A DNA stretch of 64,000 nt, taken from Gnetum montanum (Eukaryota; Streptophyta; Gnetopsida; Gnetales; Gnetaceae). The position numbers were made by a program, and so were the translations under genes. Position 1 is the stretch's first letter; each line of letters starts with the position of its first letter. The notes under the pieces were generated by a model. It ran no database searches. It had not been told where the DNA came from and was given only the letters and a program-made list of their open reading frames with translations. The stretch covers positions 289,559 through 353,558 of the forward strand of contig MNCI01018361.1 of the NCBI GenBank assembly GCA_015680685.1, read 5' to 3'. Of the stretch, positions 22,166 to 33,541 are shown piece after piece.

Positions 22166-23469
22166 TTCATTTTTTCAATTTGTCATTTTATCTTTTTGAG
22201 GGTAATCTCATCAGTGAATAAAATACTCATGTGACTCGTTGGTTGATGTGTTGTTCTATGCTATCGAGTCACAAGGGACTAATTATTTGAATAGTGAGCC
22301 CACAACATCCACCCACCCATTCTATTAATAAGAGGTTCTACTCTGGGTATGATGATATTCTTGTCATCATTAAGACTTAAAGTAACTTTGTACTCATTAT
22401 GCCTAGAGCAAAAAATGATGGACTAAGCAAGAATGGCTAGGGTGTGACATCAAGGGAACTTATGGATTCTCTTTGGTGACATCTGTAGGTGCTATCATGT
22501 AACTTGGTTGTACTAAAATCCTTGTAGATCTAATGAAAAATGGAAGTAAGAGTAATAAAGGCACTCATTAAAGGAACTCAATGCTATTCTAGGGGGTCCC
22601 ACTAGAAAGACATGCATCCATGCCTAAAGGTTGGTGTATTCTTTGGATCACCATTGGACAAAACAAAGTACCAAAGCGACCAAGAAAGAGAGAGAGAGAA
22701 GAAGAAGAAGAATAACAAAGAAAAGATCAAAAAGAATGTGCCATGGAGAAATTTCAAATGACTCCTCCCTTGGACAAAACGCCAAGTGATTGTATGCCTT
22801 GTTGTCATGATACTCTTATGGTTGTCCATCATTGGATAAAACAATGTGATGTCATTGATCATAGGCATGGACTTTGGTCTTGATTTTGGAGTGAAAGGCT
22901 AATGGTACATTAATAACACCCCACACTCAGGATTCATTGTGCCCAGGGTTAGTCACCTCATGTCCCAATTTCGGTAGTCCCTTCTATGATTCATCTCATC
23001 CCATTGTCTAAGTATTTTTGACTTGTGCCTTATGTGGCATAGAACTCATACGTCATCGCAGTGGTATTTAACATGTGTGTGTTTTATTGTACTAGTGCGG
23101 ATTGCATTTAACCCTTTTAGTGCCTATGAACATTTTAAGATGTGGTTATGTAAGGGCATGATAGGTAGGAACCTGCTTTAGGGAGGACCCACTTGCGTAA
23201 CTTTTGTAATTTGCACTCATTGCACATCGCCACATCATCTTATACCCTCTGAGTACTGCATTGCTAAATTTATTCTTCCCTTTATCATCATTTCAACTTG
23301 GATGTTCCTATGCACCACTACATGTCCTTTTTCCGCACCCTTTTTTAAGAACTTCATTATATGATTCCACTTCATTACACTTTTTGTGCCTTAATGTCTA
23401 TTTAACATTACCCTAAACCTTTCAAATCTACCTTAAATCCTTTCTTTTTGGGCATGGAAATTTGAAAAT
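22166..23469 (+). other. Noncoding conserved block of Ath-2
   Basis: No ORF is supported. It holds the GGGTGTGACATCAAGGGAACTT island near 22438, AG/GAA simple repeats near 22690-22715, and GGGAGGACCCACT near 23179, all shared with the other Athila-like elements. Confidence 0.7.
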
Positions 23470-23602
23470 TTATCAATTTTGCCAAGTACCCTATTTTGGA
23501 AGGGACACGATATTGGGTATCCAGTATCGGGTCTAATGTGATATCACGTATGTGCTAGTGCATACGTGATATTGTGTCTATAAAATCTATATATATGGAC
23601 CC
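23470..23602 (+). promoter_or_regulatory. Internal U3-like promoter upstream of the accessory ORF (Ath-2)
   Basis: TTTGCCAAGTACC near 23480 matches TTTGCCAAGTCCC near the start of the Ath-2 LTR. A GATAT-word array follows (CGATATTGGG, GTGATATCAC, CGTGATATTG), then TATA box CTATAAAATCTATATATAT at 23578-23596. The order and words are those of the element's own U3 (27097-27200). It lies about 510 bp before the ORF ATG. Confidence 0.65.
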
Positions 23603-24103
23603 CCTGCATGCATCAATGTCATTTTCCTCTATTCATGCGAGGGGAGTTGTTGCAATTTTCTTCCACGAATTCTCATGTTATGAGCACCTATCATTCAAAA
23701 ATTAATATCTTTCTCATTAACGCTCCAATTCTCATTCCGATTGAACCTGCTTAAACTTGGAGTGTTTAACTTAGTTGTGGGGGAAGGATACGCTCCAAGT
23801 TGTGTGTAGTTTTTTCAAAATTCGTTGTTGCCCAAAGGATGTCATAAGGGGTAAGAGACCTTAAGAAATGCTAAAAACGTATGCTAAATTAATTTTATTT
23901 CTTCACCCAGACTATGAAAATTATTTTTTGGAGTCACCTAATCAAATTGGGCCCAATATCAAAACTTTTAGGGGAATTTTCGTGAAAACTTCTAACTTTG
24001 AAATCACACTAGGCAAGAAATGAATTTATTAAAGATAATGAGTAAGGTATAAATCGAATTTTGTTAAATGACCTTACTAACAGTTGATCTTGTGTGATTG
24101 CAG

Positions 24104-26894
24104 ATGGCCCCTAAACGAGGACAATAAGGAGGACCCTCTCAGGGTGCATCCAAATGACCAAGGAGAGGCAGAGGCCAAGTGTCTCCTGTAGAACATGTAG
24201 AACAGGAGGCACAATCATTTAGCATTCATCAAGAACGTCCTGTTACTACACAATCTAGACATGTAGAAGGTGGAGAAGGCAGGGCACCTGAATAGGGACA
24301 ACATCTCACATTGTCTCTGGAATGTGTTCAAGCAATTCAAGAAAGGTCCACATCAGCAATAGTGATCATGGAACCCAATTTTGGACCTTTTACTGAATTT
24401 TCCCCTAAGTGAGTCAAAGATCAACTTAAAGGATCTTCACTGTGGCTTGTTCTCTCAGAGAGTGGCGATTGGTACTTGGGGAAGATGTACCAATTTTGAC
24501 ATAACAAGGAAGAAGGCACCACCATTGATATTGGTGGGATTTCACTCAATTTCTCTGCCAAGGTCATTTCAGAAGTTCTGAACCTTCCAAATATAGGGCC
24601 CAAGGTTGCTCACCTATCCACCCGCTCTGATGCTGATGCATAGAAAATATGGTTAAAAAGGGCATATGGCAAGGAGGATAAAACATATGGAGAGATCACA
24701 CTTAAAGAGAGGATCTATTTTAAAATTGGCACTTATCACATTTTTCCAACAAAAGGGCTAAATAGGATTTTCACTTGTGTATCCAAAGGAAGTGCAATCC
24801 TAATGGGCAAGGTTGATGCCAACCTGCCCCATCTATATATCATAAAAAATTTCAAGGCGGTTTGAAGAATGTAAGATAGGAAAGTTTGCATTACCTTTTC
24901 TTTGCCTAATTAGGAAGCTATGCTGATGTGTTGGAATTTTGGGGGTACACCAATGACGTCCCTAGAAAGGCTCAAAATGCCTCATTTGCCAAATTACTGA
25001 AACCACCAGCACCAAGGAAAGATGCTGGTGAGACACTAAAGCCTGAGCAAGAGTAGATGATTAGGCCCACTACACCCCAAACAACTAGGCCTAGCCAGCT
25101 TTCGGACACAAGGCCTAGTCAACAATAGGAAGTGGGGTCCAACACATAACCCATAGGCCAGTAAGACCAACTGCCACCACCGCCATAGGACTATCAACCA
25201 TCGATGTGCCATCTCAGAGCCATTACTGAATTGGTTAGTTGGGGAAGTTGTGATGAGGCAAATCTCTTCAAGATCGTTGATGATGTTGTATAGCCCACAG
25301 TCTCAATTGATCATGCACAAGGTAAGGTTTCTATTTAAACAGGAGGAGGGGAATCACACTGGTCACAACAGATCTGTGGAAATGTTGCATCTTTTCAAGT
25401 GCAATTAGAAACTAGTGAAGGCACCACAGTAGTGGTTATGCAACATTAGGATGTAGTGGGAGCAGTAGAAGTGGTTGCAGACCACATCAAAGAATTATTC
25501 AATGTCCCTATTATGTCACTGACAGATTTTATAAGAGCACGCAATGCTCAAACCTTAGCCAGTTCCTCGATGACTCCTACAGATCATGAGGATGTTTTGG
25601 ATCAGTTGTTGTAGACAAGACAAGTGATGATGTCCCTCAAGATGTCACAGCAACATAATCAAACCTCATCTCCACAAAAGGAAAGCTAGTTATGGTAGAG
25701 GTTAGGGCCAAAGATGCAGAGGATGAGTTGAAAAGACTCCATGAGAAGTTTGTCACCCTGCAAGCTACACAATGAGATTCATCCCAATTCATCCTTGCAA
25801 ACTAGATAGAGTCATTTCAAACAGAGTAACTAAATAAATTGTTAGAAGAGAATAAAAGGATGGCAGGGGAAAAAGAGAAGGTTAATTGGGATGCTTCAAA
25901 GGCATAAGCTCAAACGTATGCACATGCCAAAGCACTCAAGGCTTTACAAGAAGAAAATAAACACCTTATCACCAAAAATCTCCAGTTGACCACAATAGAA
26001 AAATAGAAGAATGTTCTTAAGGAGAATTTTTAGCAAATGCGAGAATAGTTAATACGGGTCAACCAAGACTTGAATTACTTGGCTAGAGAAAACAAAACCC
26101 TCTCAATGGAGGAGGGACATGCAATCTATCAGAAGATGTCTATTAAAATAAGCATGTGACAGAATGAGGCTAAGTGACATGAAAAACTGAAGGAGCATTT
26201 CAGAGATCAAGTGGGGATGTACAAGCAAATAATTTAGAAAGAAATCCATATGGCCAAAGCCCATATCAACACTCTCAATGCTTAGAACGTTGATTGGTAG
26301 GCCATATTGGATACTTATGCCTTCATCCACCAAGCAGAACTAAAGAGCCGAGACCTGCAGATATAGAATCTCACTGAGTACATGGAGTTGGCAAACCTAT
26401 GGTATGCTAACCTGGCCATGTTAACAATAGGATGCCCAATGATAGAATTGGAGAAGCAGGTAGTAGCCACCTATGCCAAGTATGAAGCAGAATTTGTGAA
26501 ACACAAAAAGACACTACAAAAATTAGAGGTAGAAAATTTTGAATTAGAGGTGGTCAAGAATAGCTACCAAGGGCAAAAAGATGTTGTGGCAAATTTAGCT
26601 CAATAGCTCACAGATTACCAAGAATGTAGAGACAAAGCTAGAGCCTATGAAGAGGAATGACAGTTGTTTACAACTTGGTACATCAAAGCCAATCAGCTAT
26701 TTTTGCAACTACCGTGCCCATGGGAGGTGTTAACTCCATCGAATATTGGAACATCAGCATGGACGACACATGATCCTCGAACTAAAGAAGAAAAGCTTTA
26801 GGCACTCCTTCAGAGACATCCATTTCCAAAACTTGGAGCACAAGATAAGGGGAAGAGGCCCATGGAGGAGCCACCACCGCCAGGAACCGCATGA
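24104..26894 (+). pseudogene. Accessory ORF of Ath-2: N-terminal domain plus long coiled coil
   Basis: It starts MAPKRGQ directly after GTGTGATTGCAG and ends PPPPGTA at 26892-26894, about 930 codons with many in-frame stops and at least one frame change. The order matches Ath-3: a basic Pro/Gly/Arg-rich start; a globular region (24368-24640) with EPNFGPF, GDWYLGKMY and VISEVLNLPNIG; a Q/E-rich middle; a coiled coil (about 25830-26660) with LSMEE, FRDQVG and YMELANLWYANLAMLT; and a C-terminal block PCPWEV...IG..AW..DPR.KEEK. The xxVIxxVLxLP pattern recalls the domain Pfam calls putative plant transposon protein, but that is a guess. No membrane segment is seen. Athila elements are known to carry an env-like ORF at this place. 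Confidence 0.75.
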
Positions 26895-27070
26895 GTTTCA
26901 ACAATTTTGTCTTTTGTATTTTATGTTGGTATTCCAATTTTGTTTAATTTAATTCCACACTGTGGCATGAAGTAATTCATAGTTAGTCAATAATCCCATA
27001 CCTATCCATTGTGTAATCAAATGAACTTATTCTCATTTTGATTATTTGACTCGAGAACAAGTTGTTATTC

Positions 27071-27083
27071 AGTCGTGGGGGTA
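27071..27083 (+). other. Polypurine tract of Ath-2
   Basis: AGTCGTGGGGGTA directly precedes the 3' LTR. Confidence 0.8.
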
Positions 27084-27923
27084 TGATAAATTGCAGTTTG
27101 CCAAGTCCCGATATCATATCCTTGATATCGGATATGTGATATCACAACCTGGATAACGATATCGAATACATGATATCATGATTCCTATTTAGGCCTATAA
27201 ATATAACATTCAGGTGCATAGGAAGAAAGTTAGTTGGTAAGTCTTTAGGGTAGAGTTGTTTTGTCAGTTTTTAGTTCCTTCTCAAGTGCATGCCCGTAGT
27301 GTGATGATTGTAATTGTATGGAACCTTTGTTCAAGTGTGATGTACTTGGACATGCACACAATTGGTAATAAAGATTGAGATTACTCCATCATTGCAACAT
27401 TTACTTAGTTTTTAATTTTTTAATTGTTAATTATTATTTATTATTTTCTTAATTAATATTTTTTATTGTTAATTACTATTCCTATTGTCAATGTGAAAAT
27501 CACAAACATTTAAGTGTAGCTACTTGGTAACCCAGTAGCGTATCTAGTAGTGCTCAAGTAATGTGCACTTGGTAACCCTAAAAGTAGTACATGAGGTCCA
27601 AGATGTGTGCAGATGATTAATGATGGATGCTCATCACACTTAGGCTAGCTTAGATTTTATTTTCTATTGTCTATTAGTCTACTTAAGTTATTTCTCATTA
27701 TCTTTAGGAGTAAGTATAGAATTAGAAATCACATCATACACCTCACTCTGGACTAAACCATACATGACAAAGCAAATACTAGCCTAGGTGGGAAGAGAGT
27801 GAACTGCTATCAACATGTAACTATTTAGGTACCACAACTAGTCCATCTACAGAGTTTTAACTGGATTGTGCATATACACTCATATTCGTATGGTTGAGCG
27901 TAGGGGTATCATGCCACTCATCA
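27084..27923 (+). repeat. Ath-2 3' LTR
   Basis: It starts TGATAAATTGCAG. GATATC array at 27108-27182 with GTGATATCAC and ACGATATCGA words, TATA box CCTATAAATATAAC near 27195, AATAAAGATTGAG near 27368. It ends CACTCATCA. Confidence 0.9.
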
Positions 27924-27928
27924 GTAGC

Positions 27929-29530
27929 TTAGAGTTCTACTCTCTAAGTTGCTTCAAATTCCAAACTTCATGCCTTCCTAACTTTACTTGTAGATAAGAA
28001 ATATCATTTACCATACACATTCTCTATATAACTTAGAAATAGGATCATGGAGCTAGAGTTGTCACACTATGGATACCCATTTTTCTTCCATAAGTTAGAG
28101 CAACCTATTGTGGGTATCCAACATATACTTCAAATCACACCACACAAACAATAACACATTAGCCTTTTCATCTTACCACTATTAGATTTACCCACATAGA
28201 ATCTCAAATTTCATAGTACTAACATACAAATAATTCCATGTTTTTAAATCAAGTTAGGCAAGAAGGATGGAAGTGACTTCAAATTCAAATGGTAGGTTTG
28301 GTACAAAGAGAGAAGGTTTGGACCTTGGTACCCTAGGGCAAGATTCTCATGTGATAACATGTACAACAAGAGTAGGTAATGATGGGGTTTTCAACAATGC
28401 TAGAGAGGTCATCACATAGGGCCCCAATGAGTTAGTAATGAAGAAGATTTCATTTGTGGATGCCCTCTATGAGAAAGCATGGTTCAAGATAGGGATATAG
28501 AAGGATGCAATAAATCTGAATATGCTTTTGTGGATGAGTTGAAGGGGCTGAGAGTTTTCATTTCTAGGAAAGCATTAGAAGCTTAGTAATGTCATTTTTT
28601 TATTTACACTAGCCAATACATTTAATAGTAGAACATCATCCTTAAAAGGCCTCCACATTTAGGCAAGTAGGGCCTAAGCTATGATTGTTGTCTAGATTAG
28701 CACTATACGAGGGAATGTTGTCTACTTTGTCTTTGTAAAGGAAAAGGGCATGATTATAGTTGAATCTGCCCTTACTTGAAGCGTTGGCCACCTAATCATG
28801 CAAGTTGAGAAATGGATCCCAAGTCATTTGCTAGTCCAAAATAAGCTAAAGGATATAATCCAAATGAATAAGTATCTTGTGGTGTGGCTTTGCTTTCATA
28901 GTCTCCTCATTGAATTTTGATCTAAAGGAGTCCTTCATTATATTATGGATATTTTGGCAAACACCTCATGATCAACTCTAGGACATCAATGTTCTTTCAT
29001 AAATTATTCTCAAGGATCCTCATGAAAGATTTCATGAGCCCATCTTCTAAGATAATTACCTTAATGTATGCTATATGTGTGCTTAAAACGGACATATCTC
29101 TACCCAATGCTTTCCAAACCCTCATGCTCATAGGAACAATCAAGATCACGTCAAGAATCCCATCATGCAAGAGGTTTGAAACCCTAATCTTAACAGTACT
29201 CTAATACCTATGGAGTAGATTGTTGCCCCAACATTTCATAGCACGTCCAATTCTCAGAAAAATCTTCTTATTAACCATTTCAACAACTAGATTGCTAATG
29301 AGGGCTTGAGTGATGGAGGTATATCCCTACTCAAAAGAGACAAATCAAGGATAGCAAATGGTGATAAAAAAGAAGCCTAATAGAGTAGGACGTGAAGGGC
29401 AAAACAAGTTATTCTTTAATGTCCAACTTAAGATCCAAGAGAGTGATCTTATATAAGGTTAATGGAAGAGGTAGTGGTTGATTACTTACACATCCTCTCT
29501 AAAGTTTGAGGGCCCAAAATCAAGCTCTTG
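27929..29530. other. Intergenic, no feature recognised
   Basis: Sequence between Ath-2 and Ath-3. Open frames are short and broken, including one of 78 codons at 28968-29204 with no recognisable motif. Probably old unrecognisable repeat. The sequence right of Ath-3 (46301 onward) was its continuation before that insertion. Confidence 0.4.
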
Positions 29531-29535
29531 CCTAC

Positions 29536-30434
29536 TGATGAGCAGCTAGGTACCCCTATGCCCAACCATATGAATCATGGGCGTTCACATGCAACTCAGT
29601 CGAATTCCGTAGACTGTAAACACTTAACATACACCAAACTCTAACCAGCAAAACCTTGGGTTAGAACGGTCGTTGCCTTCCTAGTCTCACTTGTGATGTT
29701 TTGTTTGCGATGGTTAAGTGAGATTAAGGCTAATGATTTTTATAGTTTTTTACTTATTTTTGGTGTCTAATTAAAGTATGGAAAGTAAATAATGAACTAT
29801 TTTCTAATCTATAATTATCCTAATTTGTATTCTAACTATTCCTCGCATAAGTATCTGATCCCATCTTTCGGGCACATTCTGAGCATCCCCTAAGCACTTC
29901 CTGGTTACTAGATGTTAAGCATCACTGGGTTTACCAAGTGTTGGGTTTACGTTCTAGATGGTCGTACTTATGGCCTTTATGAACTATAAGGGAGGGATAG
30001 CGATTAAAATAATAATAATAGAAACTTATGTAATTGACCAGCAATTAACAAAGCATAAACATATTAAACTACTGAATGCATAAAATGGCTAAATCCAAAT
30101 GCTACAAGGAATGCTTGAAGAGTTCGTCTTTATTGCTGTCACGCCAATGGGATTAGATACATTAATGCTTGAATAAAGAGCCGATCACTTTTCTTACACC
30201 TGTTGCAGGCACTTGGAAAATATTCTATCTCGTGCAAGAACAAACTGCAAGAGCTTCGCTACAACTAACTGAAAGGTATCTAAATGAGGTGGAAGGCCTT
30301 CTTATTTATAGGTCGAAATAGGCTCCGCGTAAATGGGGCCACGTCGACGCATGAAAGGCTACATCAATGCGGTTGCATATACATGGCCCTGTATACACAG
30401 CCTAGTTGACGCATTGACTAATGACACTTCATCA
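29536..30434 (-). repeat. Ath-3 3' LTR (element sense)
   Basis: Collinear with 45382-46295 and with the same ends. The palindromic U3 array is more eroded (GTATATACATGG, CTGTATACACAG). AATAAAGACGAAC on the minus strand near 30130 is the polyadenylation-type signal. Confidence 0.92.
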
Positions 30435-30451
30435 TACCCCCACGACTGAGT
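30435..30451 (-). other. Polypurine tract of Ath-3
   Basis: The minus strand reads ACTCAGTCGTGGGGGTA directly before the 3' LTR start TGATGAAG. Confidence 0.8.
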
Positions 30452-30674
30452 AAAAACTTATCCTTGAGTTACTTTACAATTTGGAAGGTATGGATTTTTA
30501 TTTACAACGCACATGACTTGACACACACATGACACAACATTAATTTGACCAAGTGCCCGAGTTATAGAGAAGGACAAATTACAAAAAATAACGGTGTTCA
30601 AAGACAAAGTTGAACACTATGCTGGTCCTAGAGTCTCTACCATGTAGAATGATGCACAAAATTGTTGAAGAAGA

Positions 30675-33541
30675 TCACACCGTCCCTGGGGGCATTGGTT
30701 CCAATGGACCTTCTCCAGCCTCTGGTCCATGTGTTGGTGGTGGCATGAATGACGGTTGTCCTATGGCAACTGCAACTTCTAGAGGTATCCAGAAAGCCTC
30801 CAAGAGAGTCATCATTTTTTCTTCTTTTCTTCTGGGATCGTTCACTGTCCAGGCAGCTTCTCCAATGTGTGCTGGAACTGGAACCTCCCAAGGGCATGGG
30901 AGTGCTGGGAAGAGTTCTTTTAGGTTGACAAACTAGGTTGTGAACTGCTTGCGTTCGATGTCGAACACTCGGATTGATGACTACAGCTGCTGGTAGTCAT
31001 TCATTCGACCGGCCAGGTTCTCCACGACTATACATTGTACTTCAAATCGCATGCAGAGAACCTCAAGTTTCGCATTCGCTATTTCTAGCTTTTGCTTTGT
31101 TGCTTTATGTGCATGGAACTCACCCTCGTATAGGGAATACGAGGCGGCCACTTGCTTTTCCAATTCCTTACCATGGTCTTTCAGCTGTGAGCATAGCTAG
31201 GTTTGCATATTGAAGGTTGGCAAGCTCCATGTATTCTATCATCTCCTCAATTTGTAGCTCTTTTAGGCAGATTTCAGCTTTATTATAGGCATTCAACCCA
31301 TCAAAGATAGGTTGCCATACCTCACCTCCTTCTTGGAGCTGCTGGAGTGCTTGGGTCATTTTGGCCTTTGTGACTTGAATATGCTTTTCATTTACTTCCT
31401 TTTGTAATCCCACTTGGTCCCTGTAATGATTTTTGATGTTTTCGAATTTCAGGGCCTTATTCCTCCAAGTGGCGATTTCAATTGCAAACTTTTGTTGTAA
31501 TGCCCGAACCTCCTCCATTGATAGATTTTGGTTCTCAGCAGCCAACCTTCTTATATCAGCATTCACCTTGGCTAGTTCTTCTTGCTGTTGATGGATAAAA
31601 TTTTTCATGTGTTCGTTCTTTGCATCAAAATTGCGTAGGCGATGAACCTCTGTGGTCAATCGAACGTTCTCTTGGCAAACCTCTGCCAAGTCCTTGTGTA
31701 AATGATATGCTCAAACATCTACCAAGGACTTATCAAAGATCACTGTCTCTCGCACATCCTCAACGATCTAAAGTTGAGTTGAAGCTATTGAAAAGCTTCA
31801 TCTCTAGTGATTACGTGGTCGAGGATGTTTGGATCAACAAGTTGGGCTCTTAATTGGGCTACTTCCATTGCCAAGCGTTAACAAGTGACTTGAGTAGCTT
31901 CAGGTGGCCCTTCCAATACGAGGCTCTTACCCCTTGCCGAGAGTAGCTCTGACTAGGTTACAGTAATGTTGTTCGAAAGGTCGAAGACATCCGGAAGCGG
32001 TTGCCTGGTTCCCACCAGTCGATCCAACAACTCCTCGTGTTGGGTTGCATCAATCTTGCTACGCAAAGTTTCAGTAGATGCCTATACATCCTGTAGTCCA
32101 TGAACATCTAGTACAGGTGCTGTCGGTGCATTGAGAGCCATAACAATTATATTAGCAACCACCTCGGTAGCAGTCTCCTATCTTTGGTGTTGCATCACTA
32201 GGATTGTTGCCCCTTGACCATCTTCTAAGTGTATCAAAAAGGTAGCAACATTCCTAGAAATTTCAGGAAATAACTATTGTGTGGACACTATTACCTCTCG
32301 GACACTAGGATCTGTTCATGTAGGTACTAGCATTCGAGCTACGGGGAACATCGACCTTGCCATTTCAAGCAAGTTAACTGATCGAGCCACTTGCTCTAGG
32401 TGGCTCATTGCAAGGTGATAGTTCGAAGGGTCTTCTCCTCCATCGGTCCTGCCAGATTGCTCTTGCTGGCTCAAGAGCATTTCCTGGATTTTACAGATGT
32501 GTTCTACTATGGTTTGCAAACCTGGCTGTGTTGTTTGTGCAGGTGGTGGAGTTGGTTGCTACTCCTCCTCTATCTATGTGGTGGCAAGAGTTCTATCCTT
32601 CATCATTTCCTACCAAGAGGCAATTGGGGCATGCCAGATTACATCATTAGAGCATCGTGCTGTCCCTACCTGTTTGCACAACTTTTGGATTAGGCAGGGA
32701 AAGGGGAGAGCTCATCTTCCACGTTCGCTCTCAGCAAACCTCTTTTCAATCTCTGAGAACAACAGCTGTGGAAGACTCATTGGGAATTTCCCACTCAAGG
32801 CAGCACATGCACAGGCGGAGAAGGCTATGATTTTGCTGGGTCTTATCATTGAGTTCAAGTGGTAAGATGTGATCTTTGAGTACACCCTCTCTACCGTGGT
32901 CAGAGAGCCAAATTCCTTGCGCTCTACCCCATAGCATTGCTTGGTCCATTATACCTTTACCTTTGGGTTGGCTTGTTGTGGAATTTCCACCACATCTGCC
33001 CCGATCTCCGGCAACCCTAGAGCTTGTGCTATCGCCTTTGAAGAGTAAAAGACATAAATATCTTTGATTCTTACTCTAGACCCTGGTTGCCGATTCGTCC
33101 AGAAGAGATAGGTCTCTCCTAAGTACCATTCACCAATGGTTGTGATGATTGACCACATCGGAGAGTTTTGTAGTTGGAGGCTTACTTCATCTGGCATGTT
33201 CTCGAGGAATGGTCCAAAGTTTAGTTCTTGGAGGACCATCCATTGCACCTCGCGCGGCGTGATAGCATCAAGGCAGGCTTGGGTTAAGATGACCTTAAGC
33301 TATGGTGCTATCCTAGGAGTCTCATCCCCTTGCGATTGCTCGCTGGGAATCTCCTCTTCAGGAATTTGATGGAAAGATTTCACGTTAGGTCCTTTGCGGA
33401 GGGGGCCAATTGCATGAGAGCCCTCCACATGCTTTGGCGGTTGCGCGTCTCGTCCCTTTATATTCGTGGATGCTTGTCCCTTGGTTGCGATGGTCCTTCA
33501 TCCCTCGGGTGCCTTGGTTTTGGTGCTATTTGAAAACAACA
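30675..33541 (-). pseudogene. Accessory ORF of Ath-3: N-terminal domain plus long coiled coil
   Basis: About 955 codons, from an ATA where Ath-2 has ATG (33541, followed by A-P-K) to TGA at 30675-30677. Domain order: charged Pro/Arg-rich start; globular region (about 32949-33270) with ELNFGPF, GEWYLGETY, and VFYSSKAIAQALGLPEIG; low-complexity middle (31.7-32.9 kb, many stops); coiled coil (31168-31689, then 30981-31163) with LAAENQNLSMEE, YRDQVG and YMELANLQYANLAMLT; and C-terminal PCPWEV..P.HIG.AAW..NDPRRKEEK ending MPPGTV. Alignment with Ath-2 holds end to end, so this is one protein family. No transmembrane segment is evident. Function unknown. Confidence 0.78.

Larger units (their letters stand above)
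18393..27923 (+). mobile_element. Ath-2: Athila-like Ty3 element without protease or pol, with a long accessory ORF
   Basis: A 9531-bp element. LTRs lie at 18393-19256 and 27084-27923 (TGATRA...TCATCA). Flanks CTAGC (18388-18392) and GTAGC (27924-27928) match at four of five bases, an eroded duplication. Internally: a degenerate tRNA-Asp primer site, gag, a proline-rich segment, a 363-bp tandem duplication, a conserved noncoding block, a U3-like internal stretch, the accessory ORF, and a polypurine tract. No retropepsin, RT, RNase H or integrase is found. Confidence 0.9.

Noticed and set aside
28260-29500. Possible coding remnants between Ath-2 and Ath-3
   Set aside because: Frames are short, broken and unlike any element or gene in the window.
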